Shown here one piece after another: positions 46,830-57,745 of a DNA stretch of 64,000 nucleotides; the first letter of the stretch is position 1, and each line of letters begins with the position of its first letter. A model generated the notes under the pieces. That model was not told the origin of the DNA. It did not search any database and saw nothing but the letters and a program-made list of their open reading frames with translations. The translations under genes were made by a program, and so were the position numbers. The DNA lies in NCBI RefSeq assembly GCF_002913715.1, contig NZ_PPCE01000009.1:806001-870000 (forward strand), read 5' to 3'. This DNA comes from Campylobacter concisus. GTDB taxonomy: Bacteria > Campylobacterota > Campylobacteria > Campylobacterales > Campylobacteraceae.

Positions 46830-48210
46830 TACTTCTAAAAGAGAAAAGGTTGAGTTTAGCCCTATTAAAGACGGCGAGGTAAGCATCTATCTGTGTGGTC
46901 CAACGGTCTATGACGACGCGCATTTGGGGCATGCAAAATCAGCCGTTAGCTTTGATCTTTTAAGAAGGGTTTTAAAAGCGCTTGGCTACAAGGTCAAATT
47001 TGCAAGAAACTATACTGATATTGACGATAAAATTTTAAAGAAAATGGCTGAAACTGGCCAAAGCCTAGAGGAGATCACAAACAAATATATAGCGCATTAT
47101 GAGAGCGACATGAACGCTTTAAACGTGCTTGATCCAGACTTTAAGCCAAAGGCTACGCAGTGCCTGGAGGCGATCATTAGCTACATTGAGCTGCTTATGC
47201 AAAAAGGTGCTGCTTATAAGACCAGTGATGGAATTTACTTTGATACGAGCAAGGATAGTGGCTATTTTAGCATTAGCGGCAAGGACAATAACACTGATCT
47301 TATCGCACGCGTGGCAAGTTTTGGCGAGAAAAAAGATGAAAAAGACTTCGTGCTTTGGAAATTTGATGAGAAATGGTACGAGAGCCCATTTGGCAAGGGT
47401 CGCCCTGGCTGGCACACCGAATGTGTGGCGATGATAAGAGAATTTCTAAGTGACAAAGAAAATGATAAATTTGAGATCGACATCCACGCTGGTGGCATCG
47501 ACCTGCTCTTTCCGCACCACGAAAATGAGGCAAGTCAGTGCAGGTGTGCCTATCACAAGAATTTAAGCAAATACTGGATGCACAATGGCTTTATAAAAGT
47601 AAATAACGAAAAGATGAGCAAAAGCCTAAATAACAGCTTTTTTGTAAAGGATGCCCTAAAAAACGTTCATGGCGAAGTGCTTAGATATTATCTACTTACA
47701 AGCCATTATAGGGCCCATTTTAATTATTCAGATGAAGACTTAGTGGCTTCAAAAAAGAGACTTGATAAAATTTACCGCCTTAAAAAAAGAGTTGATGGCG
47801 TGCAAGCTTGCGCTATAAATGAGAGCTTTAAAAATGAGCTACTTGAGGCACTAAGTGATGATCTAAACGCTTCAAAAGCACTTGCAAGTGTTGATGAGTT
47901 TGTAAAAACAGCAAACGAAAGGCTTGATAATAGCCCAAAAGATAAAGCCTACAAGGCCGAAGTAGTGGCAAATTTGGAGCTTATAAGTGAAATCTTAGGC
48001 ATTGCTAGCACAAATTATGTTGAGTATTTTCAGTTTGGCGTAAGTGGCGAGCAAAAAGAGCAGATAAAAAGGCTTCTTGATGAGCGCGCGGTAGCTAAAA
48101 AAGAGAAAAATTTTGCAAGAGCTGATGAGATAAGAGACGAGCTAGAAAATATGAATATCTCTATCATGGATACACCAAATGGCGCAGTTTGGGAGAAAAA
48201 TAATGACTAA
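46816..48210 (+). CDS. cysS: Cysteinyl-tRNA synthetase
   Basis: Class I synthetase, 464 residues. HIGH-type motif in [19 protein letters not shown], zinc ligands CGP..., C in [16 protein letters not shown], and KMSKS-type motif in [14 protein letters not shown]. The start ATG lies inside the murJ end with AAAGGAT before it. Its C-terminal helical domain is normal. Its end overlaps the ABC gene by 8 nt. Confidence 0.97.
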   Translation: MRIFDTSKREKVEFSPIKDGEVSIYLCGPTVYDDAHLGHAKSAVSFDLLRRVLKALGYKVKFARNYTDIDDKILKKMAETGQSLEEITNKYIAHYESDMNALNVLDPDFKPKATQCLEAIISYIELLMQKGAAYKTSDGIYFDTSKDSGYFSISGKDNNTDLIARVASFGEKKDEKDFVLWKFDEKWYESPFGKGRPGWHTECVAMIREFLSDKENDKFEIDIHAGGIDLLFPHHENEASQCRCAYHKNLSKYWMHNGFIKVNNEKMSKSLNNSFFVKDALKNVHGEVLRYYLLTSHYRAHFNYSDEDLVASKKRLDKIYRLKKRVDGVQACAINESFKNELLEALSDDLNASKALASVDEFVKTANERLDNSPKDKAYKAEVVANLELISEILGIASTNYVEYFQFGVSGEQKEQIKRLLDERAVAKKEKNFARADEIRDELENMNISIMDTPNGAVWEKNND

Positions 48211-49927
48211 CTTTGGCTTAAAAGATGTGCTAAAACGCTTTGGTCCTTATTTTAAAGACTACATTCCACACTTCATCCTAGCCTTCATAGGTATGGGGCT
48301 TGCAAGTGGCGGAACAGCAGTCAGTGCATATCTGGTGGAGCCAGTACTTAATAAAATTTTTGTTGAAAAAAACGAAACACTGCTTTATTTGTTACCATGT
48401 GCGATCATCGCTATTTATCTGTTAAAAAATATTGGAACTTTTATGCAGGCCTATTTTACCGCGTATATTGGTCAAGATACGATTAGAAGATTTCGTGAAA
48501 AGATGGTCGAAAATTTACTAAATTTGGATATGAAATTTTTTAATGATTTTAGAACAGGCGAGCTAATAAGCAGAACCACGAACGACATAGAGCGCATAAG
48601 ATCTATTGTTTCAAGTTTCATACCTGAGCTTATTAGAGAGCTTGTAACTATCATAGGCCTGCTTTGTGTAGTCATATATCAAAGCCCTAAATTGGCGTTT
48701 TTTGCACTTGTGGTCATGCCAGTAGCCATTTATCCGATCTCGCGCCTTGCAAAGAAGATGAAAAAAATTTCAAAGCAGTCGCAAGAAAAGACATCCGATA
48801 TCACTTCAGCCTTGAGTGAAATTTTTACAAATATCGAGATCATCAAGGCAAATAATGCCCAAAAATACGAGCATTCACGTTTTGTTGAAGAAAATAACAA
48901 ATTTTTCAAGCTAAATCTTAAAACCGTAAAAATTGAGCAATTAGTAAGTCCGCTTATGGAGACGATAGGCTCAATAGGCGTGGCAGCTGTCATCATAATA
49001 GGTGGCAAAGACGTCATCGACGGAAATATAAATATGGGTGCATTTTTCTCGTTTTTAACCGCGCTTTTTATGCTCTACACCCCACTAAAACGTATCGTAA
49101 ATATATACAATAAAATGCAGGATGCGATCGCCGCAAGTGAGAGAACCTTTTTCTTGATGGATAAAGTGAGTGAGATAAAAGATGGTGAAAAAGAATTAAG
49201 CGAAGAGATAAACCTAATCAAATTTAAGGGTGTCTGCCTAAACTACGGTGACAAAGAGGTTTTAAAAGGGATAAATTTAGAGGCTCGTAAGTCAGAATTT
49301 ATAGCCCTTGTTGGCTCAAGTGGTGGCGGAAAAACCTCGCTCATGAATCTGCTCATGAGATTTTACGACGTAAATAGCGGAGAAATTTTAATAAATAATA
49401 CAAATTTAAAAGATATCAAAATCCACTCACTTCGCCAAAACATCGGACTTGTAACGCAGCGTGTCTATATCTTTAACGATACAATCGCTAAAAACGTGGC
49501 TTACGGCAGAGAATTTAACGAAGAAGCCGTGATAAATGCACTAAAAATGGCAAATGCTTATGAGTTTGTAAACAAACTAGATAACGGCATAAACACTATC
49601 TTAAACGAATTTGGCACAAACCTTTCAGGCGGTCAAAGACAACGCATCGCAATAGCAAGGGCACTTTATCAAAATCCACAAATTCTTATCTTTGACGAGG
49701 CCACTTCAGCGCTTGATAACGATAGTGAAAAAGAGATCACAAAGGCTATAAACAACCTAAGAAACAAAAAGATCATCTTTGTCATCGCTCACCGTCTAAG
49801 CACAGTTGAAAGTGCTGATAAGATCGCGGTTTTAAGTGATGGAAAGATAGTTGATATCGGAAGCGATGAAGAACTTAGCAAGAGAAATGAAATTTATGCA
49901 AAACTTAAAGGCAAAGCCTTAGTTTAA
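48203..49927 (+). CDS. msbA: Lipid A export-type ABC transporter (MsbA-like)
   Basis: A half transporter of 574 residues: six membrane helices (about 15-310), then the nucleotide-binding domain with Walker [17 protein letters not shown]-loop [15 protein letters not shown], signature [15 protein letters not shown], Walker [13 protein letters not shown] and the switch His in IAHRLST. Neighbour genes (murJ) and the close packing support an envelope-lipid flippase role. I chose the ATG at 48203 since an upstream ATG at 48179 lies well inside cysS. The substrate is inferred. Confidence 0.85.
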   Translation: MTNFGLKDVLKRFGPYFKDYIPHFILAFIGMGLASGGTAVSAYLVEPVLNKIFVEKNETLLYLLPCAIIAIYLLKNIGTFMQAYFTAYIGQDTIRRFREKMVENLLNLDMKFFNDFRTGELISRTTNDIERIRSIVSSFIPELIRELVTIIGLLCVVIYQSPKLAFFALVVMPVAIYPISRLAKKMKKISKQSQEKTSDITSALSEIFTNIEIIKANNAQKYEHSRFVEENNKFFKLNLKTVKIEQLVSPLMETIGSIGVAAVIIIGGKDVIDGNINMGAFFSFLTALFMLYTPLKRIVNIYNKMQDAIAASERTFFLMDKVSEIKDGEKELSEEINLIKFKGVCLNYGDKEVLKGINLEARKSEFIALVGSSGGGKTSLMNLLMRFYDVNSGEILINNTNLKDIKIHSLRQNIGLVTQRVYIFNDTIAKNVAYGREFNEEAVINALKMANAYEFVNKLDNGINTILNEFGTNLSGGQRQRIAIARALYQNPQILIFDEATSALDNDSEKEITKAINNLRNKKIIFVIAHRLSTVESADKIAVLSDGKIVDIGSDEELSKRNEIYAKLKGKALV

Positions 49928-49980
49928 GGCGATTTTTGCTAAGATTTGCACAAATTTTTAGGCATTTTAAAGAGGTTAAA

Positions 49981-51054
49981 ATGAGCTTAAACTACGAAAC
50001 TTTAAAATCTATATTTTTTAAATTCGATCCTGAAACTGCCCATAAAATCGCAGAACTTGCAATGATCGGAGCAAATAAAATTTTTCCAGGATCATTAAGC
50101 TTTGTAGCAAATAAGTGCGTGGTCGATGACAATGCGCTAAAACAAAATTTATTCTCAAGCACTTATCACAATCCAGTTGGCATAGCTGGTGGCTTTGATA
50201 AAAACGCCACAATGTTTGAAGCACTCACGGCTCTTGGCTTTGGGTACTTAGAATTTGGCACATTTACTCCAAAACCTCAACCTGGCAACAATAAACCAAG
50301 ACTTTTTAGGCTCGTAGACGAAGAGAGCATCCAAAATGCGATGGGCTTTAACAACGATGGTTGCGAGGCTATTAAAAATAGAGTCAAAAAACTTTATCCT
50401 TATACTTTACCTATCTGGGCAAATATCGGTAAAAACAAGGTTACACCAAACGAAGATGCAATAAAAGACTATGAAATTTTAGTAAAAGAATTTAGCGAAA
50501 TTTGCGACACCTTTGTCATAAACGTCTCATCACCAAACACGCCAAATTTAAGAGCCTTGCAAGATGAGAGCTTCATAAAAGAACTTTTTAGCGTCATTTT
50601 GCCACTTACTAAAAAACCAATTATCTTTAAAATCGCTCCTGATATGAGCCACGAAGATGCGATCAAGCTTTGTAGCTGCGCGGTAGAAAACGGCGCTAGT
50701 GGCGTGCTTGTCTCAAATACAAGCGTTGATTATTCACTCTCTCACTCGTCAAATTTGAAGGATTTTGGTGGACTAAGTGGCAAAGTAGTCGCTCAAAAGT
50801 CAAAAGAGATATTTAAAGCTGTGGCAGACGAGCTTTACGGCAAGACGACGCTTATAGCATGTGGCGGCATAGATAGCGGCGCAGAGGCATATGAGCGCAT
50901 AAAAATGGGGGCTAATCTAGTGCAAATTTTTACAAGCTTTATCTTTAAAGGGCCAATGATCGCAAGAGATATAAATTTAGAAATTTTAGAACTTTTAAAA
51001 AGAGATGGCTTTGCCTCTATTAGCGAAGCGGTCGGCATAGACGTTAAAAAATAA
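49981..51054 (+). CDS. pyrD: Dihydroorotate dehydrogenase (quinone), class 2
   Basis: Fourth step of pyrimidine synthesis, membrane-associated through an N-terminal helical tail (SLNYETLKSIFFKFDPETAHKIAE). 357 residues. Marks: NPVGIAGGFDKNATMFEAL, FGTFTPKPQPGN, NAMGFNNDG, INVSSPNTPNLRALQ (the class 2 catalytic Ser), NTSVDY and IACGGIDSGAEAYERIKMGANLVQIFT. The start at 49981 is preceded by AGAGG. It lies between msbA and the M16 protease gene. Confidence 0.97.
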   Translation: MSLNYETLKSIFFKFDPETAHKIAELAMIGANKIFPGSLSFVANKCVVDDNALKQNLFSSTYHNPVGIAGGFDKNATMFEALTALGFGYLEFGTFTPKPQPGNNKPRLFRLVDEESIQNAMGFNNDGCEAIKNRVKKLYPYTLPIWANIGKNKVTPNEDAIKDYEILVKEFSEICDTFVINVSSPNTPNLRALQDESFIKELFSVILPLTKKPIIFKIAPDMSHEDAIKLCSCAVENGASGVLVSNTSVDYSLSHSSNLKDFGGLSGKVVAQKSKEIFKAVADELYGKTTLIACGGIDSGAEAYERIKMGANLVQIFTSFIFKGPMIARDINLEILELLKRDGFASISEAVGIDVKK

Positions 51055-51065
51055 AAGGCAAAAGA

Positions 51066-52307
51066 TTGATAAAATTTAATAAAACAAAACTAGAAAACGG
51101 ACTTGAAATTTATCACGTACCAGTAAATCCTGGCTCAAAAGTGATAAGCGTCGATGTCTTTTATAAAGTTGGATCAAGAAACGAAGTGATGGGCAAAAGC
51201 GGCATCGCTCACATGTTAGAGCATCTAAATTTTAAATCAACCAAAAATTTACGAGCTGGTGAATTTGACGAAATAGTAAAAGGCTTTGGTGGCGTAAATA
51301 ACGCAAGTACAGGCTTTGACTATACCCACTACTTTATAAAAGCGTCAAATGAAAATTTAGACAAAACGCTTGGTCTTTTTGCTGAGCTTATGAAAAATTT
51401 AAGCCTAAAAGATAAAGAATTTCAGACAGAGCGAGACGTGGTGTATGAAGAGCGCAGGTGGCGAACAGACAACAACCCTATGGGATACCTCTACTTTAGA
51501 CTCTACAACCACGCATTTATCTACCATCCATACCACTGGACTCCGATAGGCTTTATAAAAGATATCGAAAACTGGAATATCTCCGACATAAAAGAATTTC
51601 ACGCTACTTTTTATCAGCCAAAAAATGCGATTTTGATGATAAGTGGCGACATCGGCAAGGATGAGGCATTTAAGCTAGCTAAGAAAAACTTTAGCAGTAT
51701 AAAAAACAAAAAGGCCATACCAAAACTACACTGCAAAGAGCCTGAGCAAGACGGAGCTAGAAGGGCTATCGTCTATAAAGATAGCCAAACGCAAATGCTA
51801 GCTATCGCTTATAAGATCCCAGACTTTAGGCACGCTGATCAAGTGGGGTTAAACGCGATAAGCGAGTATCTAGCCACTGGCAAAAGCTCTATTTTGCAGC
51901 AGCGCCTAGTCGATGAGCTAATGCTCGTAAATCAAATTTATGCTTATAATATGAGTTGCGTTGATGAAAATTTATTTATATTTTTAGCAGTTTGCAACCC
52001 AGATGTCGAAGCAAACGTGGTTGAGGCTGAAATTTTAAAGATCATAGATGATTTAAAAAATAAGCCAATCGACAAAGATGATGTTTTAAGAGTTAAAAAT
52101 TTGATAAAAACTGATTTTATTTACTCATTTGAAAGTGCGAGCAAGGTTGCAAATTTATATGGCTCGTACCTTGCTAGAGGCGACATAAAGCCACTTTATG
52201 AGCTTGAAAAAAGTATCGATAAGATTGATGCTAAGCTTTTAAAAGAGATAGCAAATAGATATTTTAATGAAAAAACCAGCACAACAATATTATTAAAAAA
52301 GGAATAA
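51066..52307 (+). CDS. M16 family zinc peptidase
   Basis: 413 residues. The inverted zinc motif HMLEHLNF (HxxEH, residues about 48-52) and the downstream Glu in VVYEERRWR-type sequence ([16 protein letters not shown]) are those of active M16 proteases. One catalytic and one C-terminal lobe (about 190-413). No signal peptide is visible, so it may be cytoplasmic. The start is TTG at 51066 with AAAGGC 6-8 nt upstream. Two nt before dapA. Confidence 0.88.
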   Translation: MIKFNKTKLENGLEIYHVPVNPGSKVISVDVFYKVGSRNEVMGKSGIAHMLEHLNFKSTKNLRAGEFDEIVKGFGGVNNASTGFDYTHYFIKASNENLDKTLGLFAELMKNLSLKDKEFQTERDVVYEERRWRTDNNPMGYLYFRLYNHAFIYHPYHWTPIGFIKDIENWNISDIKEFHATFYQPKNAILMISGDIGKDEAFKLAKKNFSSIKNKKAIPKLHCKEPEQDGARRAIVYKDSQTQMLAIAYKIPDFRHADQVGLNAISEYLATGKSSILQQRLVDELMLVNQIYAYNMSCVDENLFIFLAVCNPDVEANVVEAEILKIIDDLKNKPIDKDDVLRVKNLIKTDFIYSFESASKVANLYGSYLARGDIKPLYELEKSIDKIDAKLLKEIANRYFNEKTSTTILLKKE

Positions 52308-52309
52308 AC

Positions 52310-53203
52310 GTGGAAAATTCGCTTCAAGGTGCGATGACCGCACTCATTACGCCATTTAAAAATCAAAAAGTAGATGAAGTCAGTTTTGAAAAGCTAATAA
52401 AAAGACAGATAAAACACGGCATAGATGTCGTTGTGCCAGTTGGAACTACCGGTGAGAGTGCAACACTAACGCATGATGAGCATAGAATTTGTATCGAAAT
52501 AGCCGTAGATGCATGTAAAGGCACAAATGTAAAAGTACTAGCTGGAGCTGGCAGCAACGCGACTCACGAGGCTATTGGTATCGCTAAATTTGCTCAAGCT
52601 CATGGCGCTGATGGTATCCTTTCAGTTGCGCCTTACTACAACAAACCAACACAAGAAGGGCTTTACGAGCACTACAAAGCCATTGCAAATAGCATTGAAA
52701 TCCCTGTGCTTCTTTACAATGTTCCAGGTAGAGTTGGCGTGGATATCTTGCCAGCGACCGTTTTTAGACTTTTTAAAGAGTGCAAAAATATCTACGGCAT
52801 CAAAGAGGCTACAGGTAGCATAGATAGATGCGTCGATTTGCTAGCTCACGAGCCAAATTTAGTAGTCATTAGCGGCGAAGATGCGATCAACTATCCTATC
52901 ATATCAAATGGCGGCAAGGGCGTCATCTCAGTTACTGCAAACATCTTACCAGATCAAATTTCACAGCTTACGCACCTTGCGATGAACGAAGAGTATAAAA
53001 AAGCAAAACTAATAAACGATAATCTATATACGATAAATAAAACGCTCTTTTGCGAAAGCAATCCGATACCGATCAAAGCAGCGATGTATCTAGCTGGACT
53101 AATCGACTCTTTAGAGTACCGCTTGCCACTTTGCAAACCAAGTAAAGAAAATTTTAAAAAGATAGAAGAAGTAATAAAAAATTACGAAATAAAGGGTTTT
53201 TAA
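52310..53203 (+). CDS. dapA: 4-hydroxy-tetrahydrodipicolinate synthase
   Basis: Condenses pyruvate with aspartate semialdehyde for lysine and meso-diaminopimelate, so it links to the cell-wall genes around it. 297 residues, with [14 protein letters not shown], the Tyr-containing [29 protein letters not shown] and the Schiff-base Lys in YGIKEATGS. The start is GTG at 52310 with AAAGGAA before it. Its TAA shares a base with the next ATG. Confidence 0.97.
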   Translation: MENSLQGAMTALITPFKNQKVDEVSFEKLIKRQIKHGIDVVVPVGTTGESATLTHDEHRICIEIAVDACKGTNVKVLAGAGSNATHEAIGIAKFAQAHGADGILSVAPYYNKPTQEGLYEHYKAIANSIEIPVLLYNVPGRVGVDILPATVFRLFKECKNIYGIKEATGSIDRCVDLLAHEPNLVVISGEDAINYPIISNGGKGVISVTANILPDQISQLTHLAMNEEYKKAKLINDNLYTINKTLFCESNPIPIKAAMYLAGLIDSLEYRLPLCKPSKENFKKIEEVIKNYEIKGF

Positions 53204-53991
53204 TGAAGGACACACTAAACGATTTTAAAGGTAAAACGCTAGTTATCAGCGGTGGTACTAGAGGCATTGGCAGAGCCATAGTCGAAGAATTTGCAAAAGC
53301 TGGTGTAAATATAGCATTTACCTACAACTCAAACGAAGAGCTTGCAAAAGAACAAGCAAAAGAGCTTGAGACTACTTACAAGATAAAAGCCAGAGCCTAC
53401 GCGCTAAATATCCTTGAGCCAGAGACTTATAAAGAGCTATTTTTAAAGATAGACGAGGACTTTGATAGGATTGATTTTTTCATCTCAAATGCTATCATCT
53501 CAGGTCGCGCGGTAGCTGGCGGATACACTAAATTTATGAAGCTAAAACCAAGAGGCATAAACAATATCTTTACAGCAACAGTAAATGCCTTTGTCGTAGG
53601 CACTCAAGAAGCTGCAAAACGCATGGAAAAAGTTGGTGGCGGCAGCATCATCAGCCTATCATCGACTGGAAATTTAGTCTATATCGAAAACTACGCAGGT
53701 CACGGCACAGCAAAAGCAGCCGTTGAAGCCATGGCAAGATACGCTGCTACAGAGCTTGGTGAGAAAAACATCCGCGTAAACGTCGTAAGTGGTGGTCCTA
53801 TCGAGACAGACGCGCTAAGAGCCTTTACCAACTACGAAGAAGTACGCGATATGACAGCAAAGCTTAGCCCGCTAAACCGCATGGGACAGCCGACTGACCT
53901 AGCCGGAGCATGTCTATTTTTATGCTCATCTAAGGCTAGCTGGGTGACTGGACATACATTTATAATAGATGGCGGCACGACTTTTAAATGA
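53203..53991 (+). CDS. Short-chain dehydrogenase, FabL-type enoyl-ACP reductase candidate
   Basis: 262 residues, NAD(P)-binding Rossmann start KTLVISGGTRGIGRAIVEEF and the C-terminal GHTFIIDGGTTF. The usual SDR Tyr-x3-Lys is seen as YAGHGTAKAAV, where the Tyr-x-x-x-x-x-x-Lys spacing (Y then K seven residues later) is that of enoyl-ACP reductases and not of ordinary SDRs. FabL of Bacillus and its Campylobacter relatives share this. Start is ATG overlapping dapA by 1 nt. It may replace or supplement FabI. Confidence 0.78.
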   Translation: MKDTLNDFKGKTLVISGGTRGIGRAIVEEFAKAGVNIAFTYNSNEELAKEQAKELETTYKIKARAYALNILEPETYKELFLKIDEDFDRIDFFISNAIISGRAVAGGYTKFMKLKPRGINNIFTATVNAFVVGTQEAAKRMEKVGGGSIISLSSTGNLVYIENYAGHGTAKAAVEAMARYAATELGEKNIRVNVVSGGPIETDALRAFTNYEEVRDMTAKLSPLNRMGQPTDLAGACLFLCSSKASWVTGHTFIIDGGTTFK

Positions 53992-54024
53992 GAAAATTGA
54001 AAATTTAAGCATAAAGGCATATTT

Positions 54025-54570
54025 GTGAGTTTAAATTTACCAAATTCTTTAGCGTTTTTTAGGATACTTCTGGCTCCGCTTATGTTTTTTATGCTCGCAA
54101 ATGCCCCTGGCATTTTTACACAAATTCACATGAGCTGGATAAATTACTTCGCAGCTCTTATTTTTGTGATTGCCTCGGTGACTGACTTTTTTGACGGTTA
54201 CATCGCAAGAAGCTGGGATCAAAAGACCAAACTTGGAGCGATCCTTGATCCGTTAGCAGACAAGATGCTAATTCTTGCTGCATTTTTAGGTCTCATGATG
54301 CTTGGCAGAGCGAGCACTTGGGCTGTTTATCTCATCTTGGTGAGGGAATTTTTTATAACTGGCTTTCGTGTCGTGATGGCAAGTGACGGCGTAGAAGTCG
54401 CTGCTTCAATGGCCGGTAAGGTAAAGACTGTTTCGCAGATGTTTGCGGTTGGATTTTTACTGATGAGCTGGCCTGGTGGCGAGCTTTTGCTCTGGATAGC
54501 TGTTGCGCTTACGCTTTATTCTGGATTTGAGTATATTTTTGCCTATGTAAAGGCGATGAAAAAGAGCTAA
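54025..54570 (+). CDS. pgsA: CDP-diacylglycerol--glycerol-3-phosphate 3-phosphatidyltransferase
   Basis: Makes phosphatidylglycerol phosphate. 181 residues with four to five membrane segments. The CDP-alcohol phosphotransferase motif DGx2ARx8Gx3Dx3D is visible in VTDFFDGYIARSWDQKTKLG...LDPLADKM (about residues 54-85). The start is GTG at 54025 with AAAGG upstream. Ends before a 195-nt AT-rich spacer with no genes. Confidence 0.94.
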   Translation: MSLNLPNSLAFFRILLAPLMFFMLANAPGIFTQIHMSWINYFAALIFVIASVTDFFDGYIARSWDQKTKLGAILDPLADKMLILAAFLGLMMLGRASTWAVYLILVREFFITGFRVVMASDGVEVAASMAGKVKTVSQMFAVGFLLMSWPGGELLLWIAVALTLYSGFEYIFAYVKAMKKS

Positions 54571-54765
54571 AATTTCTTTCGTTCGTAAGACCCAAAGTTT
54601 TTACTTGCAAAATTTATATAAATAATAAAAACTTCATTTTCTAAATAAGTAAAATTAAGTTAAAAATTCCTCCTAGCTAAAAGAAATTTTTGGCTAAATG
54701 CCGTTTGAGAGTAAATTTATAAATTTTGGCTAAAATCTCATCAATTTTTCAAAAAAAGGTAAGTT

Positions 54766-55875
54766 TTGAAAGGCATTCTCTTCACGTTAGCCCTGCTTTG
54801 CCTTGGGCTTTATGCGTATTCGTTTTATTTTTTAGTGACCGTTTTAGCCATTAGTTTTCTCATATTTTTCCACGAGCTTGGCCACTTTTTAGCAGCAAGA
54901 TCGCTTGGCGTCAAAGTAAATACCTTTAGCATCGGCTTTGGCGAGAAAATTTATACCAAAAACGTTGGCGGCACCGACTACTGCCTAAGCGCGATCCCAC
55001 TTGGCGGATACGTGCAGCTAAAAGGGCAAGACGACACCGACCCAAAGACCAAAAACTATGACGCTGATAGCTACAACGTGCTAAGTCCCATAAAGCGCAT
55101 TTACATCCTCTTTGCAGGGCCATTTTTTAACTTTATCTTGGCATTTTTCATATACATTTTGCTTGGATTTATCGGTGTTGAGAGGCTTGCGCCAAGTGTC
55201 GGACACATAGCTGAAGGCTCGGCAGCTGCAAGCGCTGGCATAGCAATAAACGATAAAATTTTAGCGATAAATGGCGTCAAGATAAACGAGTGGGATGATA
55301 TTAGTAAAAACGTAAAGCTTGAACCTAGCGCCATTTTGATAGATCGCAACGGCTCGCAAATGACTATAAATTTAACACCAAAGATAGGCGAGACGATAAA
55401 TTTATTTAATGAAAAGGTGCAGCGCCCACTGATCGGCATCCAGTCTAATGGCGAAGTGGTGAAAATTTATCACACAGGTTTAGAGAGCCTAAAATTTGCC
55501 TTTGGCGAGACGATCGAGGCTTCAAAGCTCATCTTTAAAAGCTTTGAAAAGCTAGTTGTTGGAGCTGTGCCACTAAAAGAGGTCGGAGGCATCGTGCAGA
55601 TCGCCGATGTCACTTCAAAGGCCGCTAAGATCAGCCTTAGCGTGCTCCTAACCATCGTGGCGCTCATCTCTGTAAATTTAGGCGTGCTAAACCTCTTTCC
55701 CATCCCTGCGCTTGATGGCGGGCACATTTTATTTAACATTTATGAACTAATTTTTAGACGCGAGATAAATGAGCGAGTGCTTGTTACGCTTACCTATTGC
55801 GGCTGGGCGCTACTGCTTGGCATCATGGTGCTCGCGACCTTTAATGACATTATGAGATTAAGCGGAGGTTTATAA
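54766..55875 (+). CDS. rseP: Site-2 protease (RIP metalloprotease)
   Basis: Membrane-embedded zinc protease of the regulated intramembrane proteolysis type. 369 residues. HELGH in IFFHELGHFLAARSLG (about 36-40) and the second zinc-site motif LFPIPALDGGHILF near 315. A PDZ domain lies between (about 125-200: AEGSAAASAGIAINDKILAINGV). TTG start at 54766 with AAAGG before it. Overlaps yggS by one base. Its anti-sigma or signal-peptide substrates are not known. Confidence 0.93.
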   Translation: MKGILFTLALLCLGLYAYSFYFLVTVLAISFLIFFHELGHFLAARSLGVKVNTFSIGFGEKIYTKNVGGTDYCLSAIPLGGYVQLKGQDDTDPKTKNYDADSYNVLSPIKRIYILFAGPFFNFILAFFIYILLGFIGVERLAPSVGHIAEGSAAASAGIAINDKILAINGVKINEWDDISKNVKLEPSAILIDRNGSQMTINLTPKIGETINLFNEKVQRPLIGIQSNGEVVKIYHTGLESLKFAFGETIEASKLIFKSFEKLVVGAVPLKEVGGIVQIADVTSKAAKISLSVLLTIVALISVNLGVLNLFPIPALDGGHILFNIYELIFRREINERVLVTLTYCGWALLLGIMVLATFNDIMRLSGGL

Positions 55876-56510
55876 TGATAGTTTTAAAAGATCTACTTGA
55901 AAAGATAGAAAATTTAAGCAAAGATGTGACGCTCATCGCCGTTAGCAAAAATGTGACATGCACTGAAGTGAGGGAGCTTTACGCACAAGGGCAAAGAAAT
56001 TTTGGCGAAAATAGAGTCCAGGAGCTAGCCAAAAAAGAGCTAGAGCTGCAAAATTTCACTGACATCAAATGGCATATGATCGGCCGCCTGCAAAACAATA
56101 AAATCAATCAAATGATAAGCCTAAAGCCAGTGCTTTGGCAAAGCTGTGATAGCTTCGAAAGAGCCCTAGAGGTCGATAAAAGGCTCAGCTATAAGCTAGA
56201 TACTTTGCTTCAAATAAACTCGGCCGATGAAGATACAAAGCAAGGTGTGAGCGTCGCAAATGCGGCTGAAATTTATGAGCGCATCCAAAGCGAGTGCAAA
56301 AATATAAATTTAAAAGGTGTGATGAGTATTGGAGCGCATGTGGATGAGCCAAAAGAGGTGCAAAAGAGCTTTGAGCTAACATATAAAATTTACGAGAGCC
56401 TAAAGCCAAAAGGCGCAACTATCTGCTCAATGGGCATGAGTAGTGATTACGAGCTAGCGATAAAATGCGGCTCAAATATGATTCGCCTTGGCACTATGCT
56501 TTATTTGTAA
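55875..56510 (+). CDS. yggS: YggS-family pyridoxal-phosphate homeostasis protein
   Basis: 211 residues, single-domain PLP-binding protein related to PROSC. The Lys in LIAVSKNVTCTEVREL binds PLP; NFGENRVQELAKKE, WHMIGRLQNNK, LQINSADEDTKQGVS and the end SMGMSSDYELAIKCGSNMIRLGTMLY are all typical. It keeps free PLP low and affects amino acid metabolism. One base overlaps rseP. Confidence 0.94.
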   Translation: MIVLKDLLEKIENLSKDVTLIAVSKNVTCTEVRELYAQGQRNFGENRVQELAKKELELQNFTDIKWHMIGRLQNNKINQMISLKPVLWQSCDSFERALEVDKRLSYKLDTLLQINSADEDTKQGVSVANAAEIYERIQSECKNINLKGVMSIGAHVDEPKEVQKSFELTYKIYESLKPKGATICSMGMSSDYELAIKCGSNMIRLGTMLYL

Positions 56511-56611
56511 TTTTATCGCTTTTGCATGCTCTTGCTGCTAACGAAGTAGATTACTGCTGGAACTATGTAAATTTCTGCCCAAAGAGACTTGAGAAAAAAA
56601 TTAAAATTTAA
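56510..56611 (+). other. Possible tiny exported peptide gene (no standard start)
   Basis: In a second frame behind yggS: a hydrophobic stretch FVILSLLHALAA, then NEVDYCWNYVNFCPKR and a Lys-rich end, stop at 56609. This looks like a signal peptide with a short two-cysteine mature part. The frame has no ATG or GTG in a sensible place; a TTG at 56522 falls inside the hydrophobic part. It might be a gene remnant. Confidence 0.3.
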
Positions 56612-57177
56612 TATTTAGCGTCAGCCAAAACTAGAGCAAAAAGTACTTTTACGCCAGCTTTTTCTAGAGTATTTTTAGCCTCAAGTATCGTTGTGCCAGT
56701 GGTTACAATGTCATCTACTAAAATAACTGGAGCAGTGATCTTTTTTAGGATTTTAAAATTTCTTGGGTTATTTTGTCTAAATTGCAAATCCTTACCACTA
56801 TAGCTAATCTTACTGGTTGCATGCAGTGCGTGAAATATGGGCTTTAGATTTTTAGCCCTTAGCGCATTTGCTAAAATAGCCGTATGTGAGTAGCCAAAAT
56901 GAACTCTATCGTCTATTGGCAAGGCGTAAATTTGCTCCGGAAAGCTAAAGCTTTTAAAAAATTGATTAAATGCAAATTTGGCTAAGTTTTTATATATAAA
57001 ATATCCGTGCATTTGGTGCTTGGAGTGGATGAGTTCTTTTATTTCAGAGTAGCCGTAAAAGCTATAAATTTTAAAGCCCTCTAGTTCTCTTACTATCGGG
57101 CTTGGCTCGCTTAAAATTTGTGAGCAAATTTTACAAAATGTATTTAGCGTAAAGCTCTTGCAAAACGCACAAAACAT
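56608..57177 (-). CDS. comF: ComF-like phosphoribosyltransferase-fold protein
   Basis: 189 residues. N-terminal zinc-type cysteines CAFC and CKIC (residues 3-6 and 16-19), the middle LKPIFHALHATSKIS, and the PRPP-binding motif VILVDDIVTTGTTILEA near 151. ComF proteins aid DNA uptake and transformation in competent bacteria; several campylobacters are naturally transformable. Start shares its base with the lipoprotein gene end. Confidence 0.85.
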   Translation of the reverse strand: MFCAFCKSFTLNTFCKICSQILSEPSPIVRELEGFKIYSFYGYSEIKELIHSKHQMHGYFIYKNLAKFAFNQFFKSFSFPEQIYALPIDDRVHFGYSHTAILANALRAKNLKPIFHALHATSKISYSGKDLQFRQNNPRNFKILKKITAPVILVDDIVTTGTTILEAKNTLEKAGVKVLFALVLADAKY

Positions 57178-57734
57178 TAGCTATTTAAAATAGCAATTGC
57201 TGTGCGTTTGATGGCATCATTTATGATCTCAGTTAAAAATGATTTAAATGCTCCACCTGTGCGAATCAACTCAAATTTGGTTTGATTATTTGAGATATTT
57301 TTAACGATGCTTTGATCGCCTTTTTGGATCTTAAGTGTGATCTTAATATTACCTTTTGTATTATCAGTGCCGTATCCGCTCATATTTGCTTCAAACTCGT
57401 TGATAAAAATTTCAACCACGACGCCACCCATGCCATTTACATTTGCACCGCGCGCCATAAGCTCTTTTTTGAGCGAATCACTAAAATAAGTAACAAGATC
57501 GTTTTGAAGCACGACATATTCTTTTACTGTGCCTTTGCTATCAGTGATCGTAGCAATGGTACTTTTATTTTTGCGGTTATCATGCACTGCGCTTATATAG
57601 GCCTCAAAGCCGCTATTTTGTTGGCTTGAAGCAGCCTTATATGGATCAAATGCGACAACACTTTGGCTTGGCGCACAACCAGTTAAAAATAAAACAAAAA
57701 GTCCAAAAATAGCTAAAAAATTAAATTTATTCAT
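57177..57734 (-). CDS. YajG-like lipoprotein
   Basis: 185 residues. Lipobox FLTGCAPSQ (Cys at about residue 20) after a hydrophobic signal FLAIFGLFVLF. The C-terminal part (FINEFEANMSGYGTDNTKGN; DQSIVKNISNNQTKFELIRTG) resembles the YajG family. Outer-membrane or periplasmic-face location is likely; function unknown. Followed 12 nt upstream by another lipoprotein gene of similar end. Confidence 0.75.
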   Translation of the reverse strand: MNKFNFLAIFGLFVLFLTGCAPSQSVVAFDPYKAASSQQNSGFEAYISAVHDNRKNKSTIATITDSKGTVKEYVVLQNDLVTYFSDSLKKELMARGANVNGMGGVVVEIFINEFEANMSGYGTDNTKGNIKITLKIQKGDQSIVKNISNNQTKFELIRTGGAFKSFLTEIINDAIKRTAIAILNS

Positions 57735-57745
57735 CGTTTTTCCTT

